A stretch of DNA of 64,000 nt from Isoetes taiwanensis (lineage: Eukaryota > Streptophyta > Lycopodiopsida > Isoetales > Isoetaceae): positions 13,026,546 through 13,090,545 of the forward strand of contig JAJEKV010000009.1 in NCBI GenBank assembly GCA_021234155.1. Direction: 5' to 3'. How positions within the stretch are numbered: position 1 is the first letter of the stretch; the number at the start of each line of letters is the position of its first letter. The notes beneath the pieces were generated by a model. That model was not told the DNA's origin and did not search any database. It was given only the letters and a program-made list of their open reading frames with translations. A program made the position numbers and the translations under genes. Below are positions 42,840 to 54,763 of the stretch, piece by piece.

Positions 42840-44950
42840 CTAACAATAATTCACATACCTCAAAATGGCCAGCACTCTCCAGCACAATGCAAACGTGTCC
42901 ATCCAAACTGAATGAGAGTATCGATAAAATGCATTAGATCACCGGAATCCGCATACGGTCTTGCATTGTGAATCCAACCTAATTGCAAATTGCAAAGACC
43001 ATTTTTCAGAGCCCATTTTGCAAAATCCAAGCAAAGTCAGAAATATTTACCTTATCAAGGATGAAATCTGAATCTTGAAAGCTAAATAAAGCTCCAACAT
43101 GGCCACCTTATGCAAATTATGATCCTTCCGCCATACTTAAGAAGGATCCTAACTGCCACATAACATGCTCATTTCACTGACCATTTCGATGCAACAATGT
43201 CAGCATATCTAAGCACTTACGTTGTGCAAGCCTGAGAACACGCAAAGCAGTACTATCCATGATCTTTAGAAATTCAAAAACATTCCATGAATGCAGTGCC
43301 TAGATTCCAGACCTTCCAAGTTGCTTTTGTTCAAGCTCTTCGCTTACTAATGGATATAGAGGACCTACAGTTGTGCTGATATATGTCAAGGCAAATGCCT
43401 TAATTAACCTGGTGTGCAGTGGCAGCCTATTCACATTAGACATAAGCACATCAATCATGTCAGTATGAAGAATAACATGGACCATTCTCAGCATAGCTTC
43501 TGATCCTCAGCTAAATGGGGAGCAATTGGTAGACATAAATACTCATCGTACGACAGAAAGTGACAGAAAGGAAGTGCTTCAAGTGGTGGTATTCTGAAAC
43601 ACATAAAAATGCCTTTGTTGGATGCACACTGAGTTGTAAGATCACCTGAACTTAAGGAATTCTCCTTTGAAATAGGAAAACTGCTACTTTGTTTGAAGGT
43701 GCAAGTTTCTGCCAAAGAGTAATTCATTAACCAAAGAAGGCTCTACCAATTTGCAGATTGCCAAACAATGCCCGCAAGCAGAACTTGTGGAGATACAATG
43801 GTGTATTGTGATTGGAACATTTTTAATTTCAAACTTCCAATACAAAGGATGGCAGTAAAAAGCAGCTATGCTTCCAAACCTTTCTTTAAAATTATTGTTG
43901 GAATTCTTCGCAAAGCACACGCTTTATGCTCCTCGATAAGTTGATCTGCAAACCAATCTAGGCGTTCTGCATTTGTTTGATCTAATGATACCTTTCCACC
44001 AAATGGTAGATGCTGCAAACTCTTTTGTCCTAATACATTGTCGGCAAGCTTAAGTAAGCTGGCCACATTTCTTTAGCTAGGATCATCCATCTCCACAGGT
44101 CCTTGGTTTGCTGATCCAGTTGCCTGCAAAGACATTCATGCATCAAGTTGGCATACAATTATGCTTAATGATCCTCTACCCAGAAAGCTTTAATAAAAGA
44201 GTTCTGGATGAATGGCTTACCTGTATGCGAAGATAGCTTTTGCGTGCATCCTCAAAAGACATGCTAACAGTGTGATGAACCATATCAGAGATGTTTTCCA
44301 GGACCATTTTCATTGTAGGATTGGCCCACTGAAAAGCACCCCAGTCTTTTACATTGTTTATTTGATAAGTCTCATCAAAATGGCCAGTGCGTAGGGACAA
44401 AACCAAACGATCACCAACGCTGCACATATTCGGGAACTCAAGCCTGTTATGCAAAACATGAGTAATGGCAAAGCGGTAGGGTTATTCATAACCGCACCAC
44501 CATCAACAAAGCTAGGCATGTGGTCTTGCCATCAACGTAAGAAACCCCGAAAGCAGTTTTTATAAAGGAAAGTACAAACGACGCATTAGAAAGGACTTGG
44601 TTGGAATAAAGTTTGCAGCTCCTCTCAGATTCCTGACCCTCAATAGCACCTGCCTGCAATTGGAAAAAGTTATCTTAGTATGGCGCATAAATCAAAGGAG
44701 TAACAGAATAAGTTTACTAAGTAATGCTACAACTTTACAATCTTTCTGAATTTCACCTTACCTGCAAATCCACTACTAAACACAGACGAAGTTGCTTGTG
44801 GAGCTTGAAAAAGAATCAAATGTGTCGCTTGCAATGACCCAAATGTTTCAAAGCATAGCTGAACAAACCTGCATAATGTGCTCCTTTGGTAGAAGTGCGG
44901 ATAAACTAAATCTGAACATATAGGTGTCTTCAAATTTTGTTCTGATCGTT
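42840..44950 (-). pseudogene. Patatin-like phospholipase (pPLA-III type) pseudogene
   Basis: The exon ending at 44221 (donor GTAAGCC) encodes 'VDGGAVMNNPTA', then 'THVLHNRLEFPNMCSVGDRL' and VLSLRTG. The DGG aspartate is the second half of the Ser-Asp catalytic dyad of patatins. One base is missing between ALTA-type codons (near 44472), shifting the frame. Downstream, 43866-44066 has 'QHLPFGGKVSLDQTNAERLD' and WFADQLIEEHKA, matching the C-terminal 'LPFGGKRLL.QTN..R' block of plant pPLA-III enzymes. An upstream exon near 44750-44935 is degenerate. The GXSXG serine block was not found. Sequence at 42840-43270 (for example 'DTLIQFGWTRLHCAGE') may be a further degenerate part or an unrelated ankyrin-like remnant. 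Lipid acyl hydrolase activity is not expected. Confidence 0.6.
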
Positions 44951-46420
44951 GCCACTGTAATTATAGTGTAAATATGGTTTCACTATAAAATGGTAATTCA
45001 GCCAACAATTTATTCTAGCAAACATGATAAATGCATTAAAAGCCTATGCTGGAAATAAATTAAATGCTACATACCTGGTTTTGCCACTTCAATCCTTAGT
45101 ACAGAAAAATAATCTTTGCATTAGTTAGCGGCATATATTTTGCGAATGCCTTGAAATTCCTTAGACAACAATACTGCAGCAATTTGTATATACGTTGTTC
45201 ATAGACATGCTAGTAGCCAGACCAGAATATACAGACTGAACATGAGAAAGGCCAATGTTCTCCTTGAAGTCCTTGTCCCAGACTGTAGGAATAACAAACT
45301 ATGCGAATATTAGATTAAACATAGGCTAATAGAAACGTGTCAAAAAAAATGAGAGAAAAATATGGGTAACCTTTAGAGGCAGAAAATGTGATTGCCCTTG
45401 GAAGTAGATATGTCATTCAAATGGCTTGGCAGAATAGATTCTTCAAATGTGAACATATCACATCTTGTTTGTTTGTTGCCACAACTCCTCTAGAACCTAC
45501 AAAATATGGCTCCAAACCTGTTAGCATGCAAGAATCGTTAAAAAAATAAAAGGATGAAAAACACCTGATTGCACAAAACATAAAAGGATGAAGAAAACCG
45601 GATTGCACGGAATGGCCACCACAAAACCAAACTCGTAAAAATTTCATATGCATGAGCACTTCTAAAATGGGCTCAGCATTGCTCTTCAATAAGATCATCT
45701 TGAATGGACAGAGAATAATGAGAAAATCCTATAAACATTGCCGCCATACAATATCGCTATCGTCAGATAACTCAATCCTGTAAGCAACAGATCTTTAAAG
45801 CAACAGATGTTACCCGAATGATGGAATCTTAAGCTCGAATAAAAAACCCGAAGTTTCTGAAAAATGAAGAGATAAACAGCAGAAGACCTCCAGCTACAAA
45901 ACTGATAAGATCCGGAGGATTTAGAGTGTTAGGATCTACCTGCTCCAGCGATGGCCCTGAAGGAAGACATATCTGATGCTCGATTCAAGAATAACTGAGA
46001 GGCATTTTCAAATCTAACATCCCAGAAGGAGCAGGGAATGCAGAGCTCGTTCGTCTAGCCATGGAAAGATGCAATGAAAGCACGACGGCCAAGCGAAATT
46101 CGAAAATCTAGGAAAAACGTATACGCCCAAAATACTGCCGCAGGGGGCAAAGGGAACGCCGCATGCGTCTACACTGCGGCGTTCCTGGCACAAATACCAA
46201 AGCCTTACTATTTTAAAAAAGAAGATAGAGTCTCTTTAAAGAGGATGGCACCAGAAACATACCTCCGAATTCCCAGAGCGATAGCAGGTAGCTGTTTGTA
46301 TGCTTGGCAATTTTACTTAGTAGTCTTAAGGCCAATAGAGGTAAGCGGTTTGCCACATGTAGCGTTAGACTCATGCATGGCAAGAATACCACAGCTAGGA
46401 GAAGCAATTATTTTTTGAAA
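44951..46420. other. Stretch without a supported gene
   Basis: Possibly upstream introns and exons of the minus-strand patatin-like pseudogene (a frame near 45195-45300 reads 'TVWDKDFKENIGLSHVQSVY'), but no exon could be joined with confidence. Confidence 0.35.
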
Positions 46421-46424
46421 TTAC

Positions 46425-46670
46425 AAGCACATGCTCCAAACATATCCAAAACTTCCTATCATACTCAACGATGAAATATGAGGCTTTCTCAACCTTTCCA
46501 ACTAAATCTGCGCCAACGTCTGCTGCTTCTGTATAGACCCCTCCACCAACACGACCGAATAAAGCCACACACAAACCACTTAGGGCATAACCAGCTATGA
46601 CCCCATAAACACTAGCCCAATCCCGTCCAAAATATAACGTAAACAAAGTAATGGTTAGGAAGAGCACCAA
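46425..46670 (-). pseudogene. Single exon fragment of a type-II H+-translocating pyrophosphatase
   Basis: Minus-strand frame reads '[20 protein letters not shown]' and [25 protein letters not shown], then diverges. The GGG(V/I)YT(K/E)[13 protein letters not shown] string is the hallmark of membrane pyrophosphatases, and the ALFGRVGGG context fits the AVP2-like class. The catalytic 'DDPRNP..IADNVGDN' that should follow is absent, and no neighbouring exon was found. It appears to be a captured or stranded exon. The usual K of YTKAAD is E here. Confidence 0.75.
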
Positions 46671-47359
46671 AATGCAATCAAAGAGCTTCTAGATTGAATC
46701 AAGCAAAGCAATTTCCATGGTAGAAATGAAGACTGTCGTTGGTAGAAATGGCGGTAACTAAGTTCCATAGCTTTTTTGTGGGCGAAGGAATTACCTGGGT
46801 TTTCTAATTTTTTCTAGCCGTCGATTCATAAATTAGATCTTAACGGTTGAGATGGAAAAAAGCTGACGTGGCATAACACGTGGCATCTAGAATGGCTGCA
46901 AATCGGTCACCTCGGGTTTAGGCAACCTGCTAAAAAACAACTTTAGCAACTTTTACGCAAATCGTCCCGGTATCCCATACAGAGACTACCTAAGCTTTTC
47001 AACCCCAGCTAAAAAACCCCAGCCGATCGGGAAATTTGTTGGGACGCTTGGCTTCGTTGCTGAACAGGGTTGTTTGAATTGCAAGCAGCAAATTTAGGTC
47101 GGACGGTGAAGGCTCTTCAAGCGCAGATAGGCCCAGAATTTTGAGGTGTTTGTTATGGCGGAAGAATTCCAAAGTATCAGGTTTAGGGTTTCTACGTTGA
47201 TCCTGATGAGCCAGTTGTTTTTATTAGAGTGAGGGTTCTCTCGTGGTTTTGAGTTATGTGACCTAATGTAGTTCAGGAAAGCATGGTAGAAGGGCATAAT
47301 TTGCTTGCCGCTATTCGCTCGTGAAAAAGATATTGGCATGGTAAGGATTTGAATTGAAG
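46671..47359. promoter_or_regulatory. Upstream region of the RIN13-like gene
   Basis: No coding or element recognised. It contains the 5' leader and presumably the promoter of the gene starting at 47360. No TATA position is proposed. Confidence 0.3.
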
Positions 47360-48989
47360 ATGGTGTCGCAAGAACCCCAAGTGTGGGAGATTAGTTCTTC
47401 AAGTGAAGATGATGACGATGATGATTTAATTTGCTTGTCTCCAAAAACCATCAGTAAGCGGTCATACTCGGAAGAGATTGTAGTTGGAAACAAGAAACAA
47501 CGAATTTTAGAAGCTACTGATGTCGATTTGGATTGCTATATATTAGAGGATGATCCCTGTAAAATTGACTCAGATGAGCTACATAAAGATGATTCTATGG
47601 ATCTGGTTGTGACAGGAGAGCGAGTATTTGTAAGTTTGCGATTTCTTTGCAATTTCTTTATAATAGCACACAAGAATTGTTGTCTGATCATGGGTCTTAG
47701 AACAGGTAGCTTGTAGAGATTATCCACATCCAAGGCATCTCTGTGCAAAATACCCATTCAACTCTACTCCCCATGAACAACACTGTCCACTGGTACAGTA
47801 ATTCATGATTCTATTATTTCATGTGTGGCTTGATTATACATTTATTTGACGAAGATGTAGTTAAATGCAGTGTTATTGCTACGTGTGTGACAAATTGGCA
47901 CCATGTGTGTACTGGAAGAATGGAGGATTGGGTCAGGGTCATTGTGATGCATCTGATAAAGAGAAGACATGGAAATCGTTGAGGCAAATGCAAACAACAT
48001 TGGTTACTAATAATTTAAGAACCGATAACCAGCGTCAGCAGGTTGAAAACAGGTCTGTAAGTTTTTCTCTGATATTAAGATATGCCAACTATTCAATTGC
48101 TAATCAGGCTCCTAAATTTAATAGGCAAACTGTTAGAACAAACATTCGATTAGCAACCGTGTGCAGCGATTTAAGGCAACTTTCTGGAGGGAGCACATCC
48201 AATTCATCAAGCTTGATTTCTATATGTCCACAAGGCACTTCAGCACCAGCCAATTTATCCCACGAAGCCTCAGCTTTTTCTTCCGAAGGGTTAACCATAA
48301 ATGTGCCAGCATTATCAATGGGAACAGTACCTGCCACCACAACATCATCTTCTGTTCAAGGCTACTTAAGACACCGGCTTAAATTCAAAGGAATGCCAAC
48401 TAATGGCTTTTCCAGTTACCAGGTTCCTGCTCCAAATGTGCGACAGCCAACTATTCCAAACACCAGTAATTGGCAGTCCTTGTCATTGGCTCATCTGTCA
48501 CAATCCCAACCTGTACCATTGAGACATCGACCGAGGACATCTTTAATAAAACCTCAAGCATTCAAGAAGCAGCCAATTTCGTTGAGGGCAGTAAGGCCAC
48601 TGCCTCACCAGTCATTCGGACATGATCCAACAAGAATACCACATTCTGCTCCAATGGCCTCAGTTTCTCATTCACCTGCAGCTGTTACACCTTTAGTGGC
48701 TGATACACGTGTTCCATATGTAGCTGCAGCATCATCTTTTCCTTCGTTGTGTGTTTCTTATGGTCAAGCAGGTGTGGCTTCTTTACAGCCGGGGACGTTG
48801 TCTTATACAGATGTAAATTCAACATTTTTGCAGAATGTAGATTTTCAGCAGCAGCAGCAAATGCAGCCTTTTCCAATATCTTCGACAGGTCAAGGGGGTG
48901 TAGAGTTGCCTCCATTACCACTTAATGACCTGGCAGTGCAGTTTGATTGGAGTTTCTTGGATGGTATTTCTGATTTAGCTTCATCTTAA
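47360..48989 (+). CDS. RPM1-interacting protein 13 (RIN13)-like protein
   Basis: Four exons: 47360-47629, 47706-47792, 47871-48056, 48108-48989, all in phase, about 474 residues. The ATG at 47360 opens 'MVSQEPQVWEISSSSEDDDD'. The N-terminal part is acidic with 'DVDLDCYILEDDP'. Exons 2-3 encode the conserved core 'ACRDYPHPRHLCAKYPFNST' PHEQHCPL and 'CYCYVCDKLAPCVYW', with paired Cys and His residues that look metal-binding, then 'HCDASDKEKTWKSLRQ'. The C-terminal 290 residues are Ser/Pro/Gln-rich and low-complexity, ending 'FDWSFLDGISDLASS'. This layout matches plant RIN13-like proteins; Arabidopsis RIN13 interacts with the immune receptor RPM1 in the nucleus. Nuclear localisation is inferred. 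The third intron is only 51 bases and open in frame, so a 17-residue-longer isoform is possible. Confidence 0.65.
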
Positions 48990-50860
48990 TTTATGGCAGT
49001 GTGTAGCGCAGCTTTAATGTGCATAAGAGCATCATGTATTGTACATCAGAACGAAATTGTGAGAGTTCAAATTCTTTATTTGAGATGATTTTTCTGGAGA
49101 ACTAAGCTTAAACTTTTGAGATGTTTCATACATTAATGGAAGCTGAAGCCTTTTACCCTTGTAAGCAGGAAGGGGGCATGGTAATTGCCGTGTCTTTGAT
49201 TTTCATGCAAATGCCATGTGATTTGAAAATATTTATATTGTCAGAACGACTTTAAAAGCTATTGCAAGTATTTTCCTTAAAGAAGAATAATAGTTGCTTG
49301 CATTGAAGAGTATTCTATCTCTGTAAACTTACAAACCATTGTGTTAACTATAGGTTCCATATGAATGAGGAGCTTAATTTTTCGAATGTATTTTATATCT
49401 TCATTAACTCCATGATTTATTTATGGGCGATCCACATGGGCGATTTTTTTTTCAGCCGCCCTGAAAGTCGGTGAGTAAGCAAGGGAGATTGCCTTAGCAG
49501 CATGCCATGCATGGCATAAGAGCATAAGAGCTGAGGCCTCTCAATGGGGCTGAAAAATCTAACAGGGCTGAAAATTCTAACAGCACAAGAGCTGAGGCCT
49601 CTCAACGGAGCTGAAAATTCTAGTTTCAAATTCTAGTTTCAGCATGGGGTCGGCAAATTTCCAGCTGGGCCATTGCCATTTGTGCATGTGGATCTCCCAT
49701 GAAATTCAATGCTAGCTAAACATGTGTGTTAAACCCGACATTCTCGAGAGGATGAGCGATATGTATACAGCTTCTCAAATGTTCTTTCTTATTCGGTATT
49801 CTTCTTACAATAATTTCATATCGTTAAGGAACTCTCCCATCATGTCTCTATTCTTACAGCCTTCTCTGAGCCTCTTCTTGGTTTTTTTTTTTTCTTTCTA
49901 TCGCCTTATGCAATTGCAACCTTGTCTCTTCTTCGAGATGCGATATTCGGGCTCACCTCTAGTACCAATTTATTTCTAGTATTGCTTTTTGCAATGATCA
50001 TTATGGTTTGGTTTCTATACATGGTTCTATCGCAGGTGGGTATTTCTGATTTTCTCTGAATAGTATGCATGCATCTGTTGGTGATAGATTCCTTATTCTC
50101 GATTATATTCGGATTGATTGGCTTTTTGTATTTTCCATACTCGGATGGATCCATTGTCTTTTTTGCAAGCTTCCTGATCATTGATTTGGCCTACAGGGAT
50201 TTAGCATAATTATTTAAAATAAGGAAAGAAAATTTCTTTCTTTATACTTGATCAGTTCATGAATCATTGTGTTTGATAGATGTTACGAACAAAGCTTAGC
50301 AAGTAAACAAAAGAATCAAACATCTAATAACTTAAGACAAAAACTTAGAAAGATTTTCAATCCAGCCCTTCAGGCCAAAGCTCACCACCCAATCGGGCTC
50401 GCAAAAGCAAGAATCTCTAAGATAGTTCATGAACAATTTTCGGTGAAGGAGCAAGAAGGGAATTTGGAAGGATCTCAACCCTTGAAGAATCCTCTCTAAG
50501 AAACAAACACATAATTTGTGGAGACTGGAAAGAGGCTTGGAAGGACCAAAAGATTGGCGAAGATGTTGGCAGAGAGACAGGATGTGGGAGAGTAGGAGGA
50601 GGAGGATCTGAATCCCAATAAGTGCACCTCTTCCCGTATATAATTCAAAAAGGTAAAGGTACATCGGCCAATTATAGGGTCACAACTTTTCCAAGGTGCC
50701 ATTAATATCTCAATAGCTCTAGTAATTTCCACATGATTATCTTATTCTTGCTTTCTTAACCACTCCCACGAGCACCAAGATATCATTTCCACACGATCAA
50801 GGAATTTTACGGCAAATTAATATAAGGTTACAATCTTGATTGAGACCACAATTAGAAATA
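48990..50860. other. Gene-free stretch with short duplications
   Basis: The 3' UTR of the upstream gene lies at the start. A near-repeat 'gagctgaggcctctcaa(t/c)gg' followed by 'gctgaaaa' and 'ttcta' occurs at about 49528 and 49580. No further gene recognised; several frames on both strands lack domains. Confidence 0.45.
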
Positions 50861-50863
50861 TCC

Positions 50864-50978
50864 AAGTCCAACCCATAAGGCTAAAAAATAATCAAGTTCA
50901 ACCCTTAAGGCTAAAAATAATCAAGTCCAGCCATAGGCTAAAAATAATCAAGTCCAGCCCTTAAGGCTAAAAATTTAC
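50864..50978. repeat. Minisatellite, about four units of 29-31 bases
   Basis: Repeats of 'aataatcaagtccagccctt' plus 'aaggctaaa', with the first unit diverged ('atccaagtccaacccataag') and the third missing two bases. Confidence 0.8.
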
Positions 50979-51974
50979 CAATACCAACTATTATGTTGCA
51001 GTCATAATAGCTGTCCCAAGATGTTCATTGAAAGAATATGGGATCAGAATCAAAATAAATGCATCATAATTCCATATGAATCAAAGTTTTTGGCTAGGCT
51101 TAGGAAAGGATTTTGGAAAAGAAAACCTTAAAGTTCCCAAGGCAAATTATTACACAAAATTTCAGTTTGGTTTTGGCTTGTCAAAAGAAACGGTTCAGGA
51201 GAAGGGAAAGGTTATCTGTAAATACTTAACTAAGGTAGCTAAAAATATAGTTAACCTTAATAACATCTACTAATTTCTTTAATAAAATTTCCCAACCAAT
51301 AGATCCATCATCCACATATATTATTAACACTAGAGTTGCTACTGGAACTATTCTGAGTTCATCTACCAGAATTGGTCCCGTATACTCCCTGCCACTTAAA
51401 CCCGGGTATCTAACAAGACAAATATTTATTTCACAAGATACCGCCACTTTTGGAATCTTCACTTGATTCTTTATGGCCCTGGAGGATTTCATAACCAATA
51501 GATTTACTGATATATTGTGGTGATTGTCCAAACCTCATAGAATTCAACAGTTTTTACACCAGGCCAGAACTGCATTCTAAAAAAAAATCATCTTATCTTA
51601 TCTTATCTAAACTTTCTAGCATACAACATTTCTAAAATTGAAAGTAATTGACGTGTTATGATAAAACATGTTGATTTGCATGTTTTCATGTTTCACTGCT
51701 ATTTAATGACATTATATGAAGTCGTCAAACCATTAGCTCAAAAAAGTTGTTTGAGGTTGTGAATTGTTTCTCCTTTACTATAACAAGTTTTGATGGAAAA
51801 TTTGCGGCCCGTAAGTTGTCAAAAATAGAACTAAAATAGTTTAATTAAACTCATATATAAGCTTTGTAAGGACATGAGACTTGGAAGATGGTGATAGTAT
51901 ACATTTAACTGAAGAGGTTCCAATGACTGAAGAGAATAATCCCTCAGATATTCAGTCTAGTGTAGATCCACTCT

Positions 51975-52141
51975 TGATTTTGCAAGCCCTTCTTTAGAAG
52001 GTAACGAGGTCCACTTACATTATGCAGATGAGGGGGATGATCTTCCTTTGGATTCGGAAGCTCAAGAAGTGATAGATGCTTTGATGAGCGACTCTTCTAG
52101 TGGCGAAAATGCCTTAGTGGAAGATCTTTCTTGTAGTTAGC
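51975..52141 (+). other. Short acidic open frame of unknown origin
   Basis: Frame reads 'PSLEGNEVHLHYADEGDDLP' then LDSEAQEVIDALMSDSSSG and ends at TAG 52139-52141. The composition is protein-like (acidic, Ser-rich C-terminus) and uninterrupted, but there is no start and no recognised family. It may be a last exon of a decayed gene. Confidence 0.25.
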
Positions 52142-52639
52142 AAATATATTGATTGTCTTGATTTGACTATATATATTGATTTGTAAGTTGTGGTAGGTTT
52201 CACCATAGAGAGTGACTAGATAACCATACATTGAACTAGTATTTAGATTTGGAGGTATATCTATCTTATAATTTTTGCATACATCGTATTTGGAATAAAG
52301 ATTAGATTCTTTACCATGGACTATATGGAAATGTGTTATGCGATGCCATAAATTAGTTCCAACCACCATGTATAAAGGCGTTGGTAGTGATGCTAAGTGT
52401 AAAGATAGGATCCCAAGCTGCCTCGGAGAGGCCAGTTTGGCAAGCCCGTCACAGTTGCTATCAGAGGAGAGTTGATCTGGAAGGCTTTGAGACTAGATTA
52501 AGAATCTTGAGGTGGTTGGTTAATGACATTTTTTTTGCGCAGAGTAGAGAGGAATCATGCAAGCTGGAGATGCTAGTGGTGTAGGAGGGGATGGAGCTGA
52601 TGGAGCTTAAGATAGAAAATGTCCAAATGATCCTTTGCA

Positions 52640-54093
52640 CAGCGTAAATTGGTGTATTTGGATCACTTGATTTTCAAAAATGGAGTTGAGCCAGATCCTG
52701 CAAAGATTGAAGCTGCTAAGGATTGGCCAGTACCCCAGATGATGAAAGAGGTAAGAAACTTTTTGGGACTAGCAGGTTATTATCATAGATTTGTGCCTAA
52801 ATTTTCAAATGATTTGGAGTTGAAGATGAGACTTTTTTATGAAGCACATGGTAACCTATTAGCGGGACATCCTGGAGTACACAAGACTCAAAGGAAGGTT
52901 AGACAGAATTTCTTTTGGTCAAGGCACGAAGAGAATAGTTAAGGAATATGTGGCTAAATGTTTAGCATGTTAGAAGGTTAAAGCCTCACGATAGTGCAAC
53001 CATTAGAAGTTCCTTTGTCCAAGTGGGAATATATTGGCATGAATTTTATTGTGGATATACCTCGAAGATGAACAGGATATAATGCCATTTATGTTGTAGT
53101 GGATCACTTGACTAAGCAAGGACGTTTTATGCTGATAAAGATTATAGCTACAGCCATGGATATCTCCAAGTTATTTGTCAAAGAAATTTTTTGTTGGCAC
53201 GTATGCCATGTACTATTATCTCGGATCGAGACTCGAAGTTCATGAGTCATTTTTGGCAAGTACTGTTCCATAGTGTTGGGAATCAAGTTGAATATCAGTA
53301 CAGCATACCATCCGCAAACAGATGGCCAAGTAGAGCGTGTAAATCAAGTCTTGGAAGATATGCTCAAAATGTATGTTCCGAGTCAGCCTAAAGCGTGGGA
53401 TTCTTACTTGCATTTGGCAGAATTTGTGTATAATAATAAGTACCAGGAATCTATCAAAATGAGCCCATTTTTGTATGGCAAAGAGTGCCGATGTTCTCTT
53501 AATTGGAGAGACTCTACTTATAACATGGAAATGGCCAATGAAGTAGCCCAGGATTTAGATGCACAGTTGAAAAGATTTCGTCAGCATCTTATAGTGGTTC
53601 AGAAGAGGCAGGAGCAGTATGCAAATAAAAGGCGTAAACCTTTGGAATTTGCAAAAGGCCAGCATGTATTTTTATGGATTAATCCTAAGCAAAGCTCATT
53701 GGCATTTAAAAGTGCGGGAAAGTGGGCTCCGAGATATGCGAGATCTTTTAAGATATTGGAATGCGTTGGGAAAGTAGTTTACAGGTTGGAGTTACCTTCA
53801 CATGTTAGGGTGCACAATGTGTTCCGTGTAAGCAATTTAAGGAAGTATGTCTTCGATCCATCACATATGCTTGTTGATGACGATTTCGTGAGCAAAGATG
53901 AATTTTTATATCCCCGACCAGAGTGTATTTTGCAACCAGAGACGCGTAAGCTTTGAAGGGCAATCACAAGATTTTTGATTCAACAGTCTGGTTGTCCGAT
54001 TGAATATGCGACGTGGGAAGATTCAAAGTGGATTCTTCACCAATTTCCCGAGCTTGCCCATGAGGATATGTGTTAAAAATTTGAAGGGTAGAA
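52640..54093 (+). pseudogene. Ty3-gypsy pol remnant with internal deletion
   Basis: Starts in the reverse transcriptase C-terminus ('EPDPAKIEAAKDWPVPQMMK', then 'VRNFLGLAGYYHRFVPKFS'), then jumps to the integrase zinc domain ('LLAGHPGVHKTQRKVRQNFF'), so the RNase H domain is deleted. The integrase core follows ('EYIGMNFIVDIPRR', 'YHPQTDGQVERVNQVLEDML') and the integrase C-terminus ('FKILECVGKVVYRLELPSHV', 'VHNVFRVSNLRKYV', frame 53273-53956). After a stop the tail reads 'EYATWEDSKWILHQFPELAH' and ends near 54075. Gag, protease and catalytic RT are missing upstream. Order RT-integrase and the YHPQTDGQ motif identify Ty3-gypsy. Confidence 0.9.
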
Positions 54094-54502
54094 TGTAACG
54101 AGCCTAGTGTGTCAGTAGACAAGTTTGATGTACGTATTTTAATACAATTTAGTTATGATTATGAGAGACCATTAAACTGATACTTGAGTTGGAAAATACA
54201 TATATGTAGTATGTATAGGATGTTTATACAAGAGATCCATAAATGCTAAATTGTAGAGGATTTGGGTTTTTCTGGGAGAGCATATTTAGTGAAGAGGAGT
54301 TTACTGTGAAAAAGAATTAGAGGCTGGAGTAAACAACTACAAAGCAATACAAAACTAGATGGGTGGTTTCCACCTTACATGAAGGGGCGTGTAGAGGTTC
54401 TTCTTTGTCTTGGTTATTAAATTGTTTGATTATGTTTGAGAAAATAATTTCTTGCTTGGAATTATGGATAATTGAATCAAGAATTGAACTGCATGTCTTT
54501 AA
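54094..54502 (+). repeat. Probable start of the gypsy 3' LTR
   Basis: A purine-rich 'ttgaagggtagaa' directly precedes TGTAACGAGCC, the usual polypurine tract and LTR start of gypsy elements. The 3' end was not found; a copia-type LTR appears to begin at 54503. Confidence 0.5.
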
Positions 54503-54682
54503 TGTTGAGATGCCACGTTGGCTCTCATCCTAACTTGGATGCCTTTCCCTTTGTCCAAACTTGGACATGCCTTTCATGTACATATATAAGTGTTCTATTC
54601 TATTCTATTCAATACACTACTCTTGGTTTTGGGATTATCTTCTTTGTCTTCTTCTCTTGTATGCTATTCCTTAGTTTCAACA
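54503..54682 (+). repeat. Short copia-type LTR (180 bp)
   Basis: Begins TGTTGAGATGCC and ends TTTCAACA, a 5-bp inverted terminal match (TGTTG/CAACA). It contains a TATTC microsatellite near 54597 and a pyrimidine-rich 3' half like copia LTRs, and is followed directly by a primer-binding site. Confidence 0.6.
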
Positions 54683-54695
54683 TGATATCAGAGCC
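54683..54695 (+). other. Primer-binding site after the 180-bp LTR
   Basis: TGATATCAGAGCC, one base off the initiator Met-tRNA complement TGGTATCAGAGCC. It indicates an element reading to the right, yet the next coding sequence reads left. Confidence 0.7.
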
Positions 54696-54763
54696 AAGTT
54701 CATTACATTCCATCATAAGAATTACTTTTATCATGATACAAAAGTAAAAGTAGGAAGTCGCAG

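Noticed and set aside
50332-50732. Overlapping minus-strand frames of 78-110 codons
   Set aside because: No recognisable domain, no splice signals and mutually overlapping frames; not supported as coding.
51226-51531. 101-codon minus-strand frame containing YVDDG
   Set aside because: The YVDD string lacks the surrounding reverse-transcriptase context (no MDVKTAFLN or DLG block nearby), so it is probably chance.
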